The notes: a model not told the origin generated them from the letters alone. DNA of 64,000 nucleotides from Glossina fuscipes (GCF_014805625.2 NW_023998416.1:31724252-31788251), one strand, 5' to 3'; positions 13,681-28,639 are shown, counted from the first letter of the stretch. A program made the numbers and translations.

Positions 13681-16600
13681 TTTCCATTGTTTTCTTAATC
13701 TGCGTTAGAATAACGGTAATGGACATAAAAGATTCGATCACAGTAGAATATAGTTTTTTTTCCTGTTTTCTTTTTTGTTGTTTTGCCTTATTAAAGAGGA
13801 GAATTTTATTAGCATTTCCCTTCGACAATCAGTATATCAATCTCTCAATTCAATGCGTTTTTAGTTTTACATCTTTATATCCCTCAATCCGTAATCCATG
13901 TGCGAAACAATAGAAAATTTCATTTAAGGGGTTTTACGCGCTTGCGCTGTTGTAAAAAGCAATAAAAATTGAAAATTGTCCGCAAAACTTTTGTTTTTTC
14001 GACAAGTCGAGGGCTTATCAATAATTGCAAAAATTTTCTGAGCAATCGTTAACTCATAAGATATTACAAAAAGTAAGAGTAATTAAAAAAAGAACAACAA
14101 CTGTTTGTTAACAGCAAACCATAAATCCCATACAACGTCGAATATTGGCCAGTTGTCGACAAATTCTTTTCCAATCGCTGGTTTTTACCACAATAAATAC
14201 TAACTTATATAATATATTGCTTACGTGTAAGCAAGCTTCCTTGCCTACAGACTATTATTGTCCTGCACGAAGAACAAAGGAAAAAAAATTCTATAAATAG
14301 AGGAAACAGCTCGTTGTCGCCACTGACTGATCGCTTTAAGATTAGTTCTTAGAAACTTATTCATAGAAGTAAGAATTATTGTTTAACAGCTCTTTTCTGA
14401 CTAGTGTTCAGGTGAATGCTTGTTCAACACCATTTAGCACATATAATCTAGATAGCAGCCATAATCACAGTATGACCGGCTGGCAGATGTGAAGAAATTC
14501 AAAACATTTTTCAAATTGTGTTTCTTTCTTCTCTTCTCCTCTCTCGCAATATCTTTATAGGATGTATGGGTTAGTAGTTCTTCTTCTAGTCGCATGCTAG
14601 GTTACTGTAGAAGAGAGATTTGAGCCCGTGTCTTGGATAAACGCTGAAAACAATGTCAACCAGTCTTATGTCGGCGTGTAATGCAACGAAGCTATACTTT
14701 CTCACCTTAACGTTCTTTGACTCATTCATTCGACAGCACTTGCCGTATAATAAGAAATGAAAGCTACTACTATTATGACACGTACACATACATATTCTTA
14801 TTGTATATTCAGAAAATCATTTTCTGAATCCTTCTGCTCTTCTTTGTCATATTGTTCACTGTTTACATAGTTTACTTAGATTTGGTTTACCTTTCATGTA
14901 CTTATCATATATGATGAACTTTTTTTATTTGTGTGTGTAGAGTCCTTTATTTTTTTTTAGTATTTCGAGTTGTCTTTCCTTTTCTTCATACATCTACATA
15001 TTTTCCAGCCTTTCTTAAATATGAGACCGAGCAGACAAATATGATGACTAGATTGAATGGTGATACAATTGTCGATCTTCTATTCATATTTTTCATCCTC
15101 GTCCACACACCCATCCGTGGTTGGAAAAAGGATTTAGTTTGTTAGTAAAAAAATTAGAATAATTATCCAGTCTTTCTCTTTTACTTACTCTTCTATGTTT
15201 TTTTTTAGTACGTTCGGTTTAAATCACAAGCGAAAATCCATAAACGAACTTAAAAGATACTATAATTGAAATAAATATTTACTTAAGCAATTTGTTATTT
15301 AAGTAATAGTAGAACAATTAATTATCAAAGGGTTTCCAAATCGTATAATCAAAGAGTATCAAAAATAATTCAAAGTAAATATTTAACGATAAAGTTTCCT
15401 ATAAAAAGAAAAAAAAAAAAAACAAAATAAACCATAATTTCTGTCTTTAAGAAAATCATAAGTAATACGGACTATTTTCGATATATAATTGAATCATTAA
15501 CACTTACAAACACACGTATATATGTGTAGCTATATATCAGTAGATTAATATATGTACACAGAATACATTATATGATATTCATGTAATGTTATTTTAAAAT
15601 TAAAAAATTATTGCAAAGAAAGTAAACAAATTCTAGGCTCAAGTCATTTAATTATTTATGTCTTTAGTCATTTTTTTTTTTGTGTATAATAAAATGTTAT
15701 AAAATCAAAACTCATATTAAAAGCAAAAAAAAATATTAGGATTAATAAAATGTCAAATATTTTTCAAAACTCTATGAAAATAAACAGAGCGTATCGATTA
15801 TTCATTTCATTTTGGCAAAGAAAATGCTTAGTCTGGATGGATTTCAGTTTATAAATCAATTAAGAGCGATTCAACTTTTTATCGGATGGACAGCAAACTT
15901 GCATAAACAAGACAGCTGATGGCATCCAGTCAGTTCTGCTGCTTTGGTTTTTGAGTTTTTTATAGATAGTCAGTAAGTTCAGGCGAATTTTCTGAAAGTG
16001 TAAGACGATCGCGGTCCTTTAAAATATAACGTAAACGAAATACAGTAACAACCTCCTACTAGTTACCTAATAATGCCTTTACTTGTCGACATGAACGGAC
16101 TAACTCTCAGAATCTTACTCTTCCATGCAAGAAATGATGCGACATCAATATAACATAGCTGTGGAAATGACCGAAGAAGCAAGCTCTAAAAAGAATGCAA
16201 ACTTATCAAGTTCTTAATATCAATTCAATTTATCAACTTATCAAATTTATTTTAGGTTTAATATAGTCGCTAGGGCCTCGATTCTACTCTGGGACTTTAT
16301 AGGGCAAGCAAGTTTTTTTAGGCTTTTATAAAAAGACAATAGTACAGCCTATCGGCCGTTTAAACTTAATGGTCATCCCGTAGGACCAACTAGGCTTTTT
16401 CAATTTTTCTAGTCGACACTTTCTTATCATCGTTTCCTGTTGCCAATATAAGCTGAAAACTTATTAATACAACCCATATAATGTTCTTATGTGCAAAGAA
16501 TTAAATTGTGCTGCGCATGTTTAATTGAACATTGAACATGTTTTCAAATAAATGTGAACCAACACACACACACACACAGCGGGTTCTTTGCAATGTGTTT

Positions 16601-17568
16601 CTATTCACAGCAATGTCCGCGAATGCAGCTGTCAATTTCCAGCCGCACATTGTGTCATTTTCAAGGTTTTTCAAGGTTTTTAGTGCTTTATGAAATTTCT
16701 ATGGCTTACGTAAATAAATAAATAGTAAATTAAAAAAGGAAGAAAAGGAACAAAAAAAGGAATAACTTGCTTTCGAGTGGTTTGCATTTCGATCAAACGT
16801 TTAAGCAAAGGAAGAATGATGTTTGGTAATCTTTTGACCTTTCAGATGCTTTCGATTGGCCCATAATCGAAATGAAGTGTTGGGGCAGCTTATATAAGCA
16901 GCTTAAGATTCTGACAACTTTCTAGTGTGTTTTACCACGACTATATTGTGCAAACGGTGTAAAAGTGGGGTCGTAAGGAAGTACTGGAATGCGATTACAA
17001 GCAGCAGACATAAGACTGCATTGACTGGAATTTTTACATAAAAACAAAACATGTCTTATAGGAGTCTAGACTTAACGTATGAATGGGTAATATTTTAGTT
17101 TCTGAATTCGAGCCCATTGGTCGTTCACAAATGCCGTAAATGAAGAAAGCTATTAAATTTATATAACTGAACAACTCGTGACTTAAATTAAATGCAATTT
17201 TAGTCACTAACATTGTGTCTTTGATACTCTCCACATGTCGTTCCCTAACAGTGAATAGCGACACAATGTCCGGATTGTACTCACTTTGAAGATCTGTATG
17301 GGTGCGCTACGACGAGAAGATGCATCGAATCGCACAACTTGCCAAAAGGGCGAGTTATTAACCAGTACACCGCGTATGAGGAATATATGAAAAAAGTACA
17401 AAATATGTGTTTAGATTGTGTTATGACGAACTTTCCTTCTCGAATTTCCCCATCGAATTTTATCATTTTATCATATATTTGCCATGATAACGTATTTTAG
17501 AATGTGCGTAAGTCATTTTATCAAGTTATTTCTTTAAAACCTAATTTCATTTTGCCCATATTCTATGT

Positions 17569-17588
17569 ATGACGAGTATACTCGTCAT
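17569..17588. repeat. Perfect 20-bp palindrome
   Basis: ATGACGAGTATACTCGTCAT is a perfect inverted repeat without a spacer. It is followed closely by GCATTTTAAATGC, another short palindrome. Such a pair often marks the end of a MITE or foldback element, but the element boundaries are not clear. Confidence 0.8.
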
Positions 17589-20500
17589 CGCTAAATTTTT
17601 GCAACGCATTTTAAATGCGTGTCCTCCACAGAAGTCGACACAGTTAATCAGTTAAAAGTGCAATGGAGAGTGCTCTTGATGAAGAATACAAACGCCAGCA
17701 TTACAATGTACAGACACTCACCAAGAGACAAGCGAACACTACCATGGTATTTATACTTAACGTAAAAGGATTTTAGCATGGAGCAATATGCGTGGTTGGT
17801 ACCGAAACCATAAGTGATTTCTATATTTGGCAATTCTCTACCATTGTTAATCGCCTGATATGGTATGGGTACGGCATGGCTTCGCAATACCTTGTATGAT
17901 AAAAACGCTTGCATCTGCATTTAATAATGATTATTGACAACTATTGCTATCGTCATAAAATTAATGCCAACGTTGAAATGTCGAATATTATTGCTTGTTT
18001 TTCAGGTATGCCCTCTTGTGAACTGCGAAAAAACCGACCTAAACATTAAGCGAGAGTATGGTGAAATTAATGCGAATAATGCGGAATTTAAGTTTCCCTG
18101 TATGCCATTAGTATGTATTTGATGTATTGAATAAGAGTACTTGAAAAATCGTAAATTTCGAATTCGTCTACGTGTGAAGAACACGCATCCATACAACACA
18201 TTTTTATGACACAATAGAACGTGTTTTGCATACTAAAAGGGTTTCACATTAAATAACGATATAATGAAAAAAAAAAAATACGAAAGATATCGTACGTCCC
18301 AATATGCGAGCACATATTGGTATAGACGCAATAAAACGTTCCCAAGAATCATAACTTTTTCGTATGCGTATAAAAACAAAATACAAAATTCCCTGCGTAT
18401 ATAAATCTATCCAAATTCTTATGATAAAAAAGAGAAGAAAAATTATGTTAAATAACAATATTTTTGGTATAAGCAGTGTTTTCTTTATTCTCTTTATATT
18501 CTTAAATTTATTATCTAAGACAATCTTTTACGTACAGTTTGCGTAACTGCAAGAGCGTAATAAACCAAAAAGAAAGAAAAAACACGCATTTATACACTAC
18601 AGTATTTTTCATTTAATTGACGCAACTATCTAGTTTCCTTCTGCATTCACTCAGCAAATTGAGAAAATTTAGCTTTGCATCTTGTCATCGCGTCAAGCAA
18701 CTAAATCAGTAAACGTGCAACGGGGGTGCAAGCATTTAATCGTGCCCCAGTGAGTTGATTTGCTGTTGCTTGAGATTATATGTTTATGGTAGCAGGACGT
18801 TAGCATCACCGGTAATATGTCAATGACTTTTTCGCTAATGAATCTAAATCTGTCTAAGGGAGAAAGTATTTGTAAAAGGTAGCAAAAGAGCTTTGGGTTT
18901 TCCTCTTAATATCCACCTTACGAGTATGGTTCATTATGGAATTTCTGTTTCTGCTGCTTATGTCTTATCTAAACTACATATATATATAGAGAGAGAAAGC
19001 AATTGGGACAATTTCTGTGGTTAATCCTAATCTTGACTTCATTCACTGAGCATTGCGTTCTTTGGCAATGTTCCAATGCGGCAGAACACGTCACGTTATA
19101 GGGGAAAGATAGTTAGGTGCAACCATTTCATTTCACTACGTCTATAAGACGAACTGCCTTACCGGAGATATATACCATTAGTCGAATATTAAACTTTAAA
19201 GATCGGTACTTAAAGGGTAAGGCCACCGTGAGCGGATAAAAAAAGATATTTTTTGACTTTTTTTTCCAACGGAAGATATAACAATAATTGGGGAAATGTC
19301 TGAGGAAGTTATTAAATGCACCTGTATATACAACAAAAAAAAAGCAAATTAGTTATAATTATTAATAATAAATAATTAATTAATTATAAAATATTATAAA
19401 AAAGTAGGGCTCGTTTATTGATTCAAGCTGCACGATACAAAAGCTTACCACTTTATATGTGCGTTCTTACTATATTTCATATAGATTGCAATAATAATAA
19501 ATGAAGAGAAGACTAAACGCATTTATGATCTGAACAAACTCCATAGAGCATCGGAACAAGTGTTACAATATCCAATTTGATAAACCATTTGATTACAGTT
19601 CCTGCTGAGCGGTGTAACTTGTCTTTTAAAACTACCTACGCACGGAATAAGCTTAATTTTTTGATGTACCGTTACAAGCATACAAACTTTGTTTAGGAAA
19701 ACCTATCCTAGATATTAATCGAGAGGAGAATGATAACACGTTCTAATTTCGGTGCCAGTAACGCCTCTTTGACGGATGCTGCAATACGAAGCCAAGTGCA
19801 AAATGAACTCCCATTGCCTTTTCGTATTCTGAGCTCGTTTTTCGTTTAATATTTAGCATCAGTTATTGATAGTAATATTCTCGAGGAGTCGTTGCGTTAA
19901 GTCAGCGCAGCTCATAGCAAATTATATCCAAATAGTCTCTGAAATAGCTGAGCTAACTATACGCAACTTTATCGTTGATATTAAAATGTTTTCCTGACAT
20001 AGACAAACATTTTCACGGTTACATTGTGTCCAGTTTTCAGTGCCCATCGTGATTCAGCAACATTTTCCCATGGATTAACTAGGACAAGTAATATCTCTCA
20101 CGTGTGCCCTTTTTGTCTATGCCACAGAACTCAACTTATTCAAAACTTCTAAAAACTGTGTGTCGGCTAGAAAGCCTCTACTATTGCGTAATGCTCGAAG
20201 ACTTTATTGCCACACGGAGATATCCCCGTGTGACAAATACTAAAAGGCAAGAGACGGTCTTTTTATTATATGCGGTAAAACTGCTCAGTGTGTGTTAAGA
20301 GTTTACTGACAGATAGTCTATTAACAGCGTTTTTATGGCCAACGCTTACTTATTTGCAGTCGACTGTCATGGTTGACAACTTTAGCGGAGCAAAAGAAGA
20401 GCATAGATATTCCGCGAGACACTCTCCAAAATAACGATGGCGTTGTCAGGGAGGATCTAGGGCTGAGCGGCGGATGGGTAAAGTGTTAAGTTATCTTGAC

Positions 20501-23500
20501 TTTAACTAACGTATTTGATGTTAAAAGGATGCCTTACATACAATACTTAAAGCTCTCAAATAATTTTAATGAAAACCATCTCCCTACGTATTGCTTTACG
20601 TGTTCACCAATTGCCAAAAAAAAAGAGGAAAAAAGAAAGGCAAGTAATTTTGTTTTTCTCGTTATTTGCTACTCATTTCGTGGTTGAATCGCTTTTACTC
20701 CATTCATTCCTATTAGACGTTATCTGGCCTTTCGTAAGATATTCATGTTACTGTTCATAATTAAGTTGACCAAAAACTTTCAAAGGCCCTCGCCTTCGTT
20801 TTCACCCACGCTTTTAATGAGTGGAAAGAAAATGAGAACAAGAAAAGGAAAATGTGACCGCCGCTAAATAAAATGCAAAGATTCTCTTGCTGCTGAACGT
20901 GCGCTTCACAAAAGGAATCTTGTAGCTACTGCTGGTCACCTTAACCTAATGTCAGTTTAAATTATTTTATAATTAGTAGTGATAATTATGTTATTTGCTG
21001 TTAATTAGTAGTAATTACGATAACGAAGAAGAAAATTCTGGACAAGAAAAAAATTTGCTTTAATGAAAATTGAAGGTTAAACAGATAAAAGGAAAATACT
21101 GTAAATGATTCAGTGCTTAAAAATCCTTTTACATTCTTATCCAAATTTATTTACATGTGCTCTCAAAGCATTTTTGTTTTATTTTTTTTATTTAATTCCG
21201 ACAGAGCGTGCAGCGCTTTGTTGATGGTGTCCGATCTATAATGTAAACCAATGACCATTGAATTTTTGTTGCCATTATGTTTTTCTCTTTTTCTTTGTTA
21301 ACTTAGTACAATTCAACATATGATGCTTTCTACGAATTCTGCATAACTTTAAAACGTTTTCTTCTTCATGAATAGATAGATGAGAGAGTTGTGGAAGAAA
21401 GTATAACGAAAAGCGGCGAAAGTGTTGATAGGTTTTTTTCTTTTTTTTTTTTTTTGTCTGCTTCACCCAAAGTTCTCGTAATGTTTCTATTTTATCTCTA
21501 TGGTATGCTTATTTCCTCTCTCAATGTCTCCGCCTACCGCTCCAGCCATGTTTGTTTTATTCATCCTAAAAGCTTTGACGCCTTTGCGCTTAAACTGAAT
21601 TATTTGTTCAGTTATTTAATAATGATTAAGAATGAAATTTTTTTTGCAGTGATTTGCGGTAGTGGAATTTTAAGTCGAGCATTTCGCCTAAAGAAAGTCT
21701 TTAACCACACGTAACACCAACAATATGGTAAAATTCGTAAGCGGATTATAAACATGTTACTGTTCCCACTGAGAGTTCACACACACGTGACTAAGTGGAC
21801 AAAATAACTTGAAAATTATAACCCACCACCCAGTTGATGTTACACTCAACACCCTATAGAATAGTAATTAAAGAAAGGGCCAACATTTTGCTGCCTAAGA
21901 TAGCAATACATTCAACAGCCGGTTAAAGCATGTGGAGTCCAGCACACAAAAGTTTTGTTGCTTCCCTCAATCATACGTATGAAATTATGAACAAATTTAT
22001 GTGGCTTTGAGGGAATATTTGTTCATAATTACTGCTGTGTGATGTGTGAATAGTTACACTTGCAAGTTTACCCAATACCTTCGCAATGCACCTTACACTG
22101 ATGCTTGTGTGATACTAGTGCCTCTAGAATCACGAACAGCCTTTCACGCCTTCGAATATCTGCCTGATATTCCCCCATGCTGGCATTCAATCTACGGATT
22201 GCAATTTTCGGCGCATTTTAGCCCAAAGGCAAAGCGTAACGAAAGTGCATTCCTTCCGTTTTTAAGAAAGTCGTAAGTGCTACATGTCATGATAGAAATA
22301 TGATAGAAATCTCATGAAATTTTAACTCATTCCACGTCTATCCATGCTATCTATAAATCATAAGGATTCGTGAACGGTGGGGAATTTATTGATTGACGTA
22401 TCATTAATCAAGAAAAATCACTGAAATTATAATATTTTGACATGCAAAACGGACATGGGAAAATTTGGACGGGCTGGCACTATCTTTGGGACTCCTTTTC
22501 ACGTACGCATACTTATAAAAAGAACAAGTCTTCTTAATGCAAAGATAGCAGGGCAACAAGGGGTCGGGAGAGCCGTCAGCACAGTTCTAAAAAGTATTAT
22601 TCTTATGTTGTGTTATTACATCGTGAAGCAGCAGTATAAACATGCAGGGCATTTACCAGAACGATGACAGCATACCCGCAGTCATTTTGAGTCGATAAAA
22701 ACTTTTTGTAATTACAATAGAATAACTTTCAGTTTAGTGACACTAATGCGGTTATCCATCCGTTGCAGTGGTTTATACGTATACTATGCTTTAACAATTG
22801 TTGCTGTCAGCCCTTTTCTTTCACAATAATAATTTTTATTATTACGTGACCTCATGTGATTTTTGTGCACAAAAAAAAGCAAAATATTTTACTCCTGCAT
22901 GCCAATGACGATTATTATCACGTACGAATATGAATGCAAAATTAGTGGTGCTCTAAGCGCATCTCGGGAGCCCGCTTATAGTATATTTTAACCAAACATC
23001 GCAACATACAATAACATGAACTATGACTTTTGTTTTCAAAAAACCAAAGATTATCCGTCTGCGAACTTAAAGAATTCCCACCAACCACATCAGTTTAGTG
23101 TCTGTAGAGAAATGTAAATATCTCGCATCTCTCGTGTTAGGCATAGTTCACAAGCGATGCCTTGCAACGGTGTCTAAATTTATGCAAAACTAATAAAAAT
23201 CGAAGATAATAGTTTTACCTCCCAGCTATGCTCTATGAGATAATTCGAAGTAAAATTAATTTTCTCCTTTTTCGCTTACGTTTCATGTAAACGAGCGTGA
23301 GCAACTTATGTTACAGCAACATTGACTACATATGGCGCCTGGTTGCTGTTTCTGTTGTCGCTCCGGCGTTTCCTGTTTTTGCTTCTTGTTCCAACAGTTT
23401 CGTGTTATATCTACCAACGGAACTTAAATCAAAGAATAAAAGGACTTATTGTTTACATATTATTTCGTTGCTATGAAGTTTCGGCTTCGATGGGGATCCG

Positions 23501-23721
23501 ATGGCAATTTCCCGCTTGCAATCTATTTTATTTATTTTTTTTTTCGTTGATGAAGTTGCGTTTGGTAGGTGTTCCAATGAAGCCTTCACCATATTTTGCA
23601 AACATGTCTTCCTTGTAATTCGATGTATGGTATATGGGCGTAATAGACCTTTTACGTCACGGTACGAACTGCTCCCATGTAACAGCATATGAAAGAATCA
23701 CTCTGATGTGCTTTCTATAAA

Positions 23722-23978
23722 CTGTAAAAGCTCTTTATTCGCGCGGATACTGAAACCGTGAACACGAAATGGTAATTTATATGGGATTATAACGGATACG
23801 TTCCTAGGTGACTAAATAAAAAAACTCAAATATATAAAAATATATTTTATTCATTGAGTAATAATAAGATTGCTTTCATTCTGCTTGTTTACATTCTCAA
23901 AAACACCGATCGCGGAAATTTATAGCCGCGAATAGTGAAAACGCGAATGAAGGAGTCGCGAATAAGAAGCGTTTACTG
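23722..23978. mobile_element. Short pogo/Tigger-like MITE with terminal inverted repeats
   Basis: The left end reads CTGTAAAAGCTCTTTATTCG followed by CGCGGATACTG. The right end, read from the other strand, is CAGTAAACGCTTCTTATTCG followed by repeated TTCGCG words. The ends match as imperfect inverted repeats. The CAGTARACGCTY..TATTCGCG opening and the repeated ATTCGCG words are typical of pogo/Tigger-group elements, which insert at TA; a TA follows the right end at 23979-23980. About 257 bp long and without coding capacity, it is a non-autonomous copy. Confidence 0.6.
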
Positions 23979-26900
23979 TATTTTTGTTGTTTTTTACTTC
24001 ATCTACTTTAGCATCCGTCCACCTGGGATGATATATCTTTCTGTTGGCAACAACCACAAGATGTTTATATTTTTTCGTCAGCTTAAGATTGCGTAACGAT
24101 TAAGGTGGGTTTAAAAGGCGGACAAAACGGCTTGAATATTCATAATTTTGATGCTTAAAGCTGTTGAAGTGCCGATGAAAGAACTTGGACACAAACGCTT
24201 TTGGGTTTGGATGGTTACAAATTTTTGGACAAAATAAAAGTAACTGAGTATAAAAGTACTTATCAAGTAAATAACTATGTATACAATTATTTGAAGTGTG
24301 GATAAAGTGACACGCAACAATTCTTTTGCGTGTTCCCTCTGGAGTGTTATATAAACAAAAGTATTTTTAAAAAGTGGTGGAAATTTGTGACTTTCTGATA
24401 ACGACTTTCTCTGATATACAACTCTATTTCACATATAGGCCCTTCCATTTTATAATTCCGAAAGTAAAGGTAAGTAAAATACACGTTTTGTTGAGATTTG
24501 GATTGAATTTTTTTTCAATATATTGTGTGGATGTCGCTATTATTTTTGGGAGTACAACACATACGCACTTGTACAGCGTACGGAAATTGTTAAAGCTTAT
24601 TACGACGACAGTGAAATCACGGTTACGTTTCATGCATGTGGGATGAAAATCATATTTGATTAACAAGGAATGTTGCCCCTTTAGTGAAAAAACAGACATG
24701 ATGTTCTTAACAGGCCTTTACTTAAACATTAACTTTTTGGCTGAAAGAGTCATTCTTGAACATGAAGGCATTGCAATTACATTCAATGGAGAATATTACC
24801 GCAGCCTGATCACTGGTACAAATTAGATGATATCGACTTGGACAATCTACGGTCTTAACAACGTAACACAACAAATTAGTACAAGAAAACCTTAAGAACG
24901 ATTTGATCTCCAAAAGTGCCTATGTGAACATGCTACAAAGATCATGCTATGTAACTCTATTGGACTTTTTACATTACACTTGTCTTGGAGGATTGGTTCA
25001 CTCTAAAAAATCGCAAACTCGTAACAACCTTGTTCATTAAGATTAGTCATATTATGGGCAGATTTATGTGGAAAAGAGGCTAAAAATATCTAAAATTAAA
25101 GAAAATTTATTTTCATTCAAATAATTATTGTTACCAATAAAAAAAAAAAAAAAAACTCATTGAAAACACTTAAGCACTTAATAACATAATTTGAACACTT
25201 ATTTGATTGACCCTATACTTAATAGCAAAAATATAAATAATAAATTTTTCAAATTGATTTATAAACTCGTGCAATGGTTTATTCAATACATACACACATA
25301 AACTTTGAATTCGTAACTTGTTTTTACTAATAGTAATGATGAAAGCAATAAGTCTCTATGCAATAATAGTGAGAAACCAAGGCTATTATGCTAAATAAAT
25401 TTAAAAATTTTTTTAAAGCATTAAATTTGGAACTTACGAAACTATAGATTTCTTTTGCATTTGATTAGATCGATATTTATTTTTATTTATTTTATTTACT
25501 TACACATGAAACTCAACTAAAACAAATCAACAAACGAATTCAATTGACTCTTCGAAGTGAATCTTATGCTAATTAACATTAAAAACAAGTATAAAGAAGA
25601 ATAAGGAAAAAAGTTATATCTATAATAATTACAAATAATAGTTCATGTATAAACAACTAAGAAGAAGAAGACGAAAAAAGAGAAAAAAATCAAGTAAACA
25701 ACTAGCACAGAACCAGAACCACTAAGCCGTTGCAAATATGCAAAAGCTTGGCAGTCGATGCAGTAAACAACAATTACCTTTCGAACCATAATGAGGTATT
25801 ACGGTTAAAATTTAACTTAAATAGGACATATAGGCAAATCGCGCGTATTAAGCAAAGCTGTTTTGATAGACTTGAAAGAATCCGAAACTCTGCAAACAAC
25901 TCTAAGCGAGTTTTAAGCTTCGCTTTCTTCTTTGCTTTACCCAACAAGGCAACCATATAATAGTTTTCCCCCTTGCATGGGCAATCGTTCACGAATCTTC
26001 CCATTCTTGAGTCCAAGCTCGCGTTATTTCTGATTGGTTCCGTAAGATATATTGGGAAGAGAGAACGAAGATTGAAAAGTTTTCTGAAAATTCGGGACGA
26101 GAACAAAAACAAGAATACTTTTATAAAATTCATACTACAAACGCAAGGCCCTTGTGCTTTTTACATATGTAATTGTACATACGTTGCGAATTGTCCCGGC
26201 AAGCAACGGCCTTGTGGTTTTTGTTGTTGTATATGCATGCAAAGCAAGGGCTCCTGTGGTTTCTAAAAGTTCAGATTAAGAGACTCGGAACTATCTTACA
26301 CTATATATTGAATTTCAAACAGTTCAGTTTGCTCGTACACAGCAATGCTGTAAATGGATTTTATCTGCTTTCACGACCGGCTGTGCTGTGCAGCCGTCAT
26401 ATATGAAATGTATTTAAGGGGTATTTTGGACCAAATTCTGACCGTTCGTCGCGATGTGGGAATTAAAATTGGTCCGCTGACGAAAAAAGTTGACCAGACC
26501 TGCTCTAGAAGAAGTGCAATTTTTTAGTTATTTTAAACAAATAACACCCTTAGGCAGATCTATATTCATATGTGCTGTCTAACTTTACAAAGGTTTGGCG
26601 TTTGGAGATTTCCTGTAGCACCACTCAAGTTGCGACGCCCGTTTTCTTAATTTCCTTTCAATTTTTTATTTTCTATTAAAACCAAAGTTTTCCACGACCG
26701 CCGAATATGAGGCAACTGTTGTGGTTGATGTCTCTGAAGTAGTATTGCACAAAAAGTGGCTCTTAGAGCTTTCAACGCATTTTCCAAAGCTTTTATCAAA
26801 GCTCCCATAAAAAGTTAAACAAGAAAGACCATAAATACCAATATTCGAACCTTACAAAAAAAATTGGAAGAGCGATTAGAGCTTTTACAGAGCCAAATAT

Positions 26901-28639
26901 ATTAGTTGCAAATAAGACGAAGCTTTCTTACGTAAAGTGTTTGAGCTTAGTCTTGTTTATATATAAAGCTTTCAGGTAACTTTGAAGAACAATTTATTTT
27001 CAAAGCTTAAGAGGACTTTTTTATAAAGCTTCGGATGAAAGCGGTAAAGCTTCGAAATGAAAACAAAAAAACAAGCCACTGAGTTCCCAACAAGCTCAAG
27101 CTCTGGACTCAAAGCGAAGTAAGGGGTTTTCATGTGAAGCTAATCAGATATAGATTTGCTTGAAAAACGTAAATATCAAGAGAAATCATTAAAGGGAAGA
27201 AGAAGAATCACTGAAACCGGCCAAGTTATTCCCAGTAAAACTGGGCAACGATTTTTTCTTTCACGAATTAATTTATATTGACAAAAGAGCTTAAAGGAAC
27301 TTAAGTGTACTGGTGAAGAAGCTTATTCGACTGCGTTATCGATAATAACAAATGTCTCTTTTGGTTCGTTTACAGGGATAAAAACACTAAAGAATTTGTA
27401 AAAAATTTTATTTCCCGGACTTACGAGCCTGAAAACTTTTTGGCAATAATCTGAGGCTTTAAGGTGTTGTCATTTTCAGCTTCTTCGAATACTTACTATT
27501 AACAGACGTGAAAGTCGAGTGGTCGTCCTCATCCTTGTTAAGATAATCATTTGATTTTATCGACAATTTAATCAGCTTCGCTCTGTAGGAGCCGCTCGAT
27601 GATTATTAGCGTTTCCTTTTTTTCTCTATCCTATTTCTTTTTATATTCTCTCCTGAACGACAATGTTGCACAAAATTGACTTTTTTGGGAGTCGTACGAA
27701 AATTATAAAAACTTGGTCAATTTGGAAGTTAGAAATATATATGATATATATATATATATAGACAGGATAGCTCAAATCATTTGCAATCATTATAGATGCT
27801 TTTAATGCATTCATTCCAAACAATATCTTCATCTTTTGGTTCGAATTATCATTTCATAAAAATATCGCCTAGAAATTTTTAAATTTGTCAGGAAAAGAAG
27901 TTGAGGACGTAGCTCAATGCTTGCGTGACTTGCTGCTTAACGGGTAATGTCACCCTTTACATAGTCGCTAAGTACAGCGTTATTTTTGTAAAAGAAATTT
28001 TAATTAATCGAAAAAATTCTACTATGGTCACCATAGAATCTTACTTTGCAAGCGCGGTTAAAATCTCAAGGTATTGAAGTTTTAGTTTCAAATCCAAAGA
28101 AATTTTGCTTTTAGTTTTACGAACTGGTTAGCTTATCCCGTGAACTTAAAATATTTCTAACACGGAAATCAGAAGATCGACATCCTGGAACATTTAGAAC
28201 TTCGTTTTTATATAGTTTTTGAATATCGCAAAGTATTCTTAAGCCAATAAAACAAAGGATAAAAGAAAATCACAAACTGATATTTACCAACTTATCGAAG
28301 AAAGCCGGGCCGTTTAATTGGCATACCATCTGCCTTCCAACAAAGTATTTACGCTACAAGAAAATGAGCATCGTATGTGTCTGTTACTGTGGATTTTGTG
28401 AACATTAGCAGAACTTAAGTGAGCTGAACGGACGGGTGAACTGCACGAAAAGATACTATTTATCTTATGGATCTTTCATGTAAACAAACCATCTTCAAAA
28501 AAGGCTTAGAACAAGCTTGATTTCTCCAATTTTTCTAGAATATACGTAGGAATCATTTTTTTGGTGTCTGTTGTTGTTTAAGAGTAATGAGCAAAGAAAA
28601 CGAGAAAGTGTACTCAGCTCATGTTATACTGTAGACGAA

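Larger units (their letters stand above)
10481..23721. other. 13-kb gene-poor interval
   Basis: I see no exon here with conserved protein motifs or coherent splice sites. Short ORFs have AT-driven composition (K, N, I, F, Y) and no recognisable family. The interval holds a (TA)n at about 10768-10780, a dispersed-repeat copy at about 13390-13680, a (CA)n at 16562-16578, a 20-bp palindrome at 17569-17588, and many poly(A) runs. It may be intergenic, or intron of a gene whose exons lie elsewhere. Confidence 0.5.

Noticed and set aside
16562..16578. Short (CA)n run and other simple repeats as possible CRISPR or regulatory arrays
   Set aside because: They are ordinary microsatellites without spacers. 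CRISPR arrays are not expected in an insect genome and none is seen.
21391..21714. 107-codon plus-strand ORF with a poly-phenylalanine run
   Set aside because: The phenylalanines come from a poly(T) tract, and the frame has no recognisable motif or splice support.
25774..26133. 119-codon minus-strand ORF
   Set aside because: No motif, no neighbouring exons, and residue use matches AT-rich non-coding sequence.
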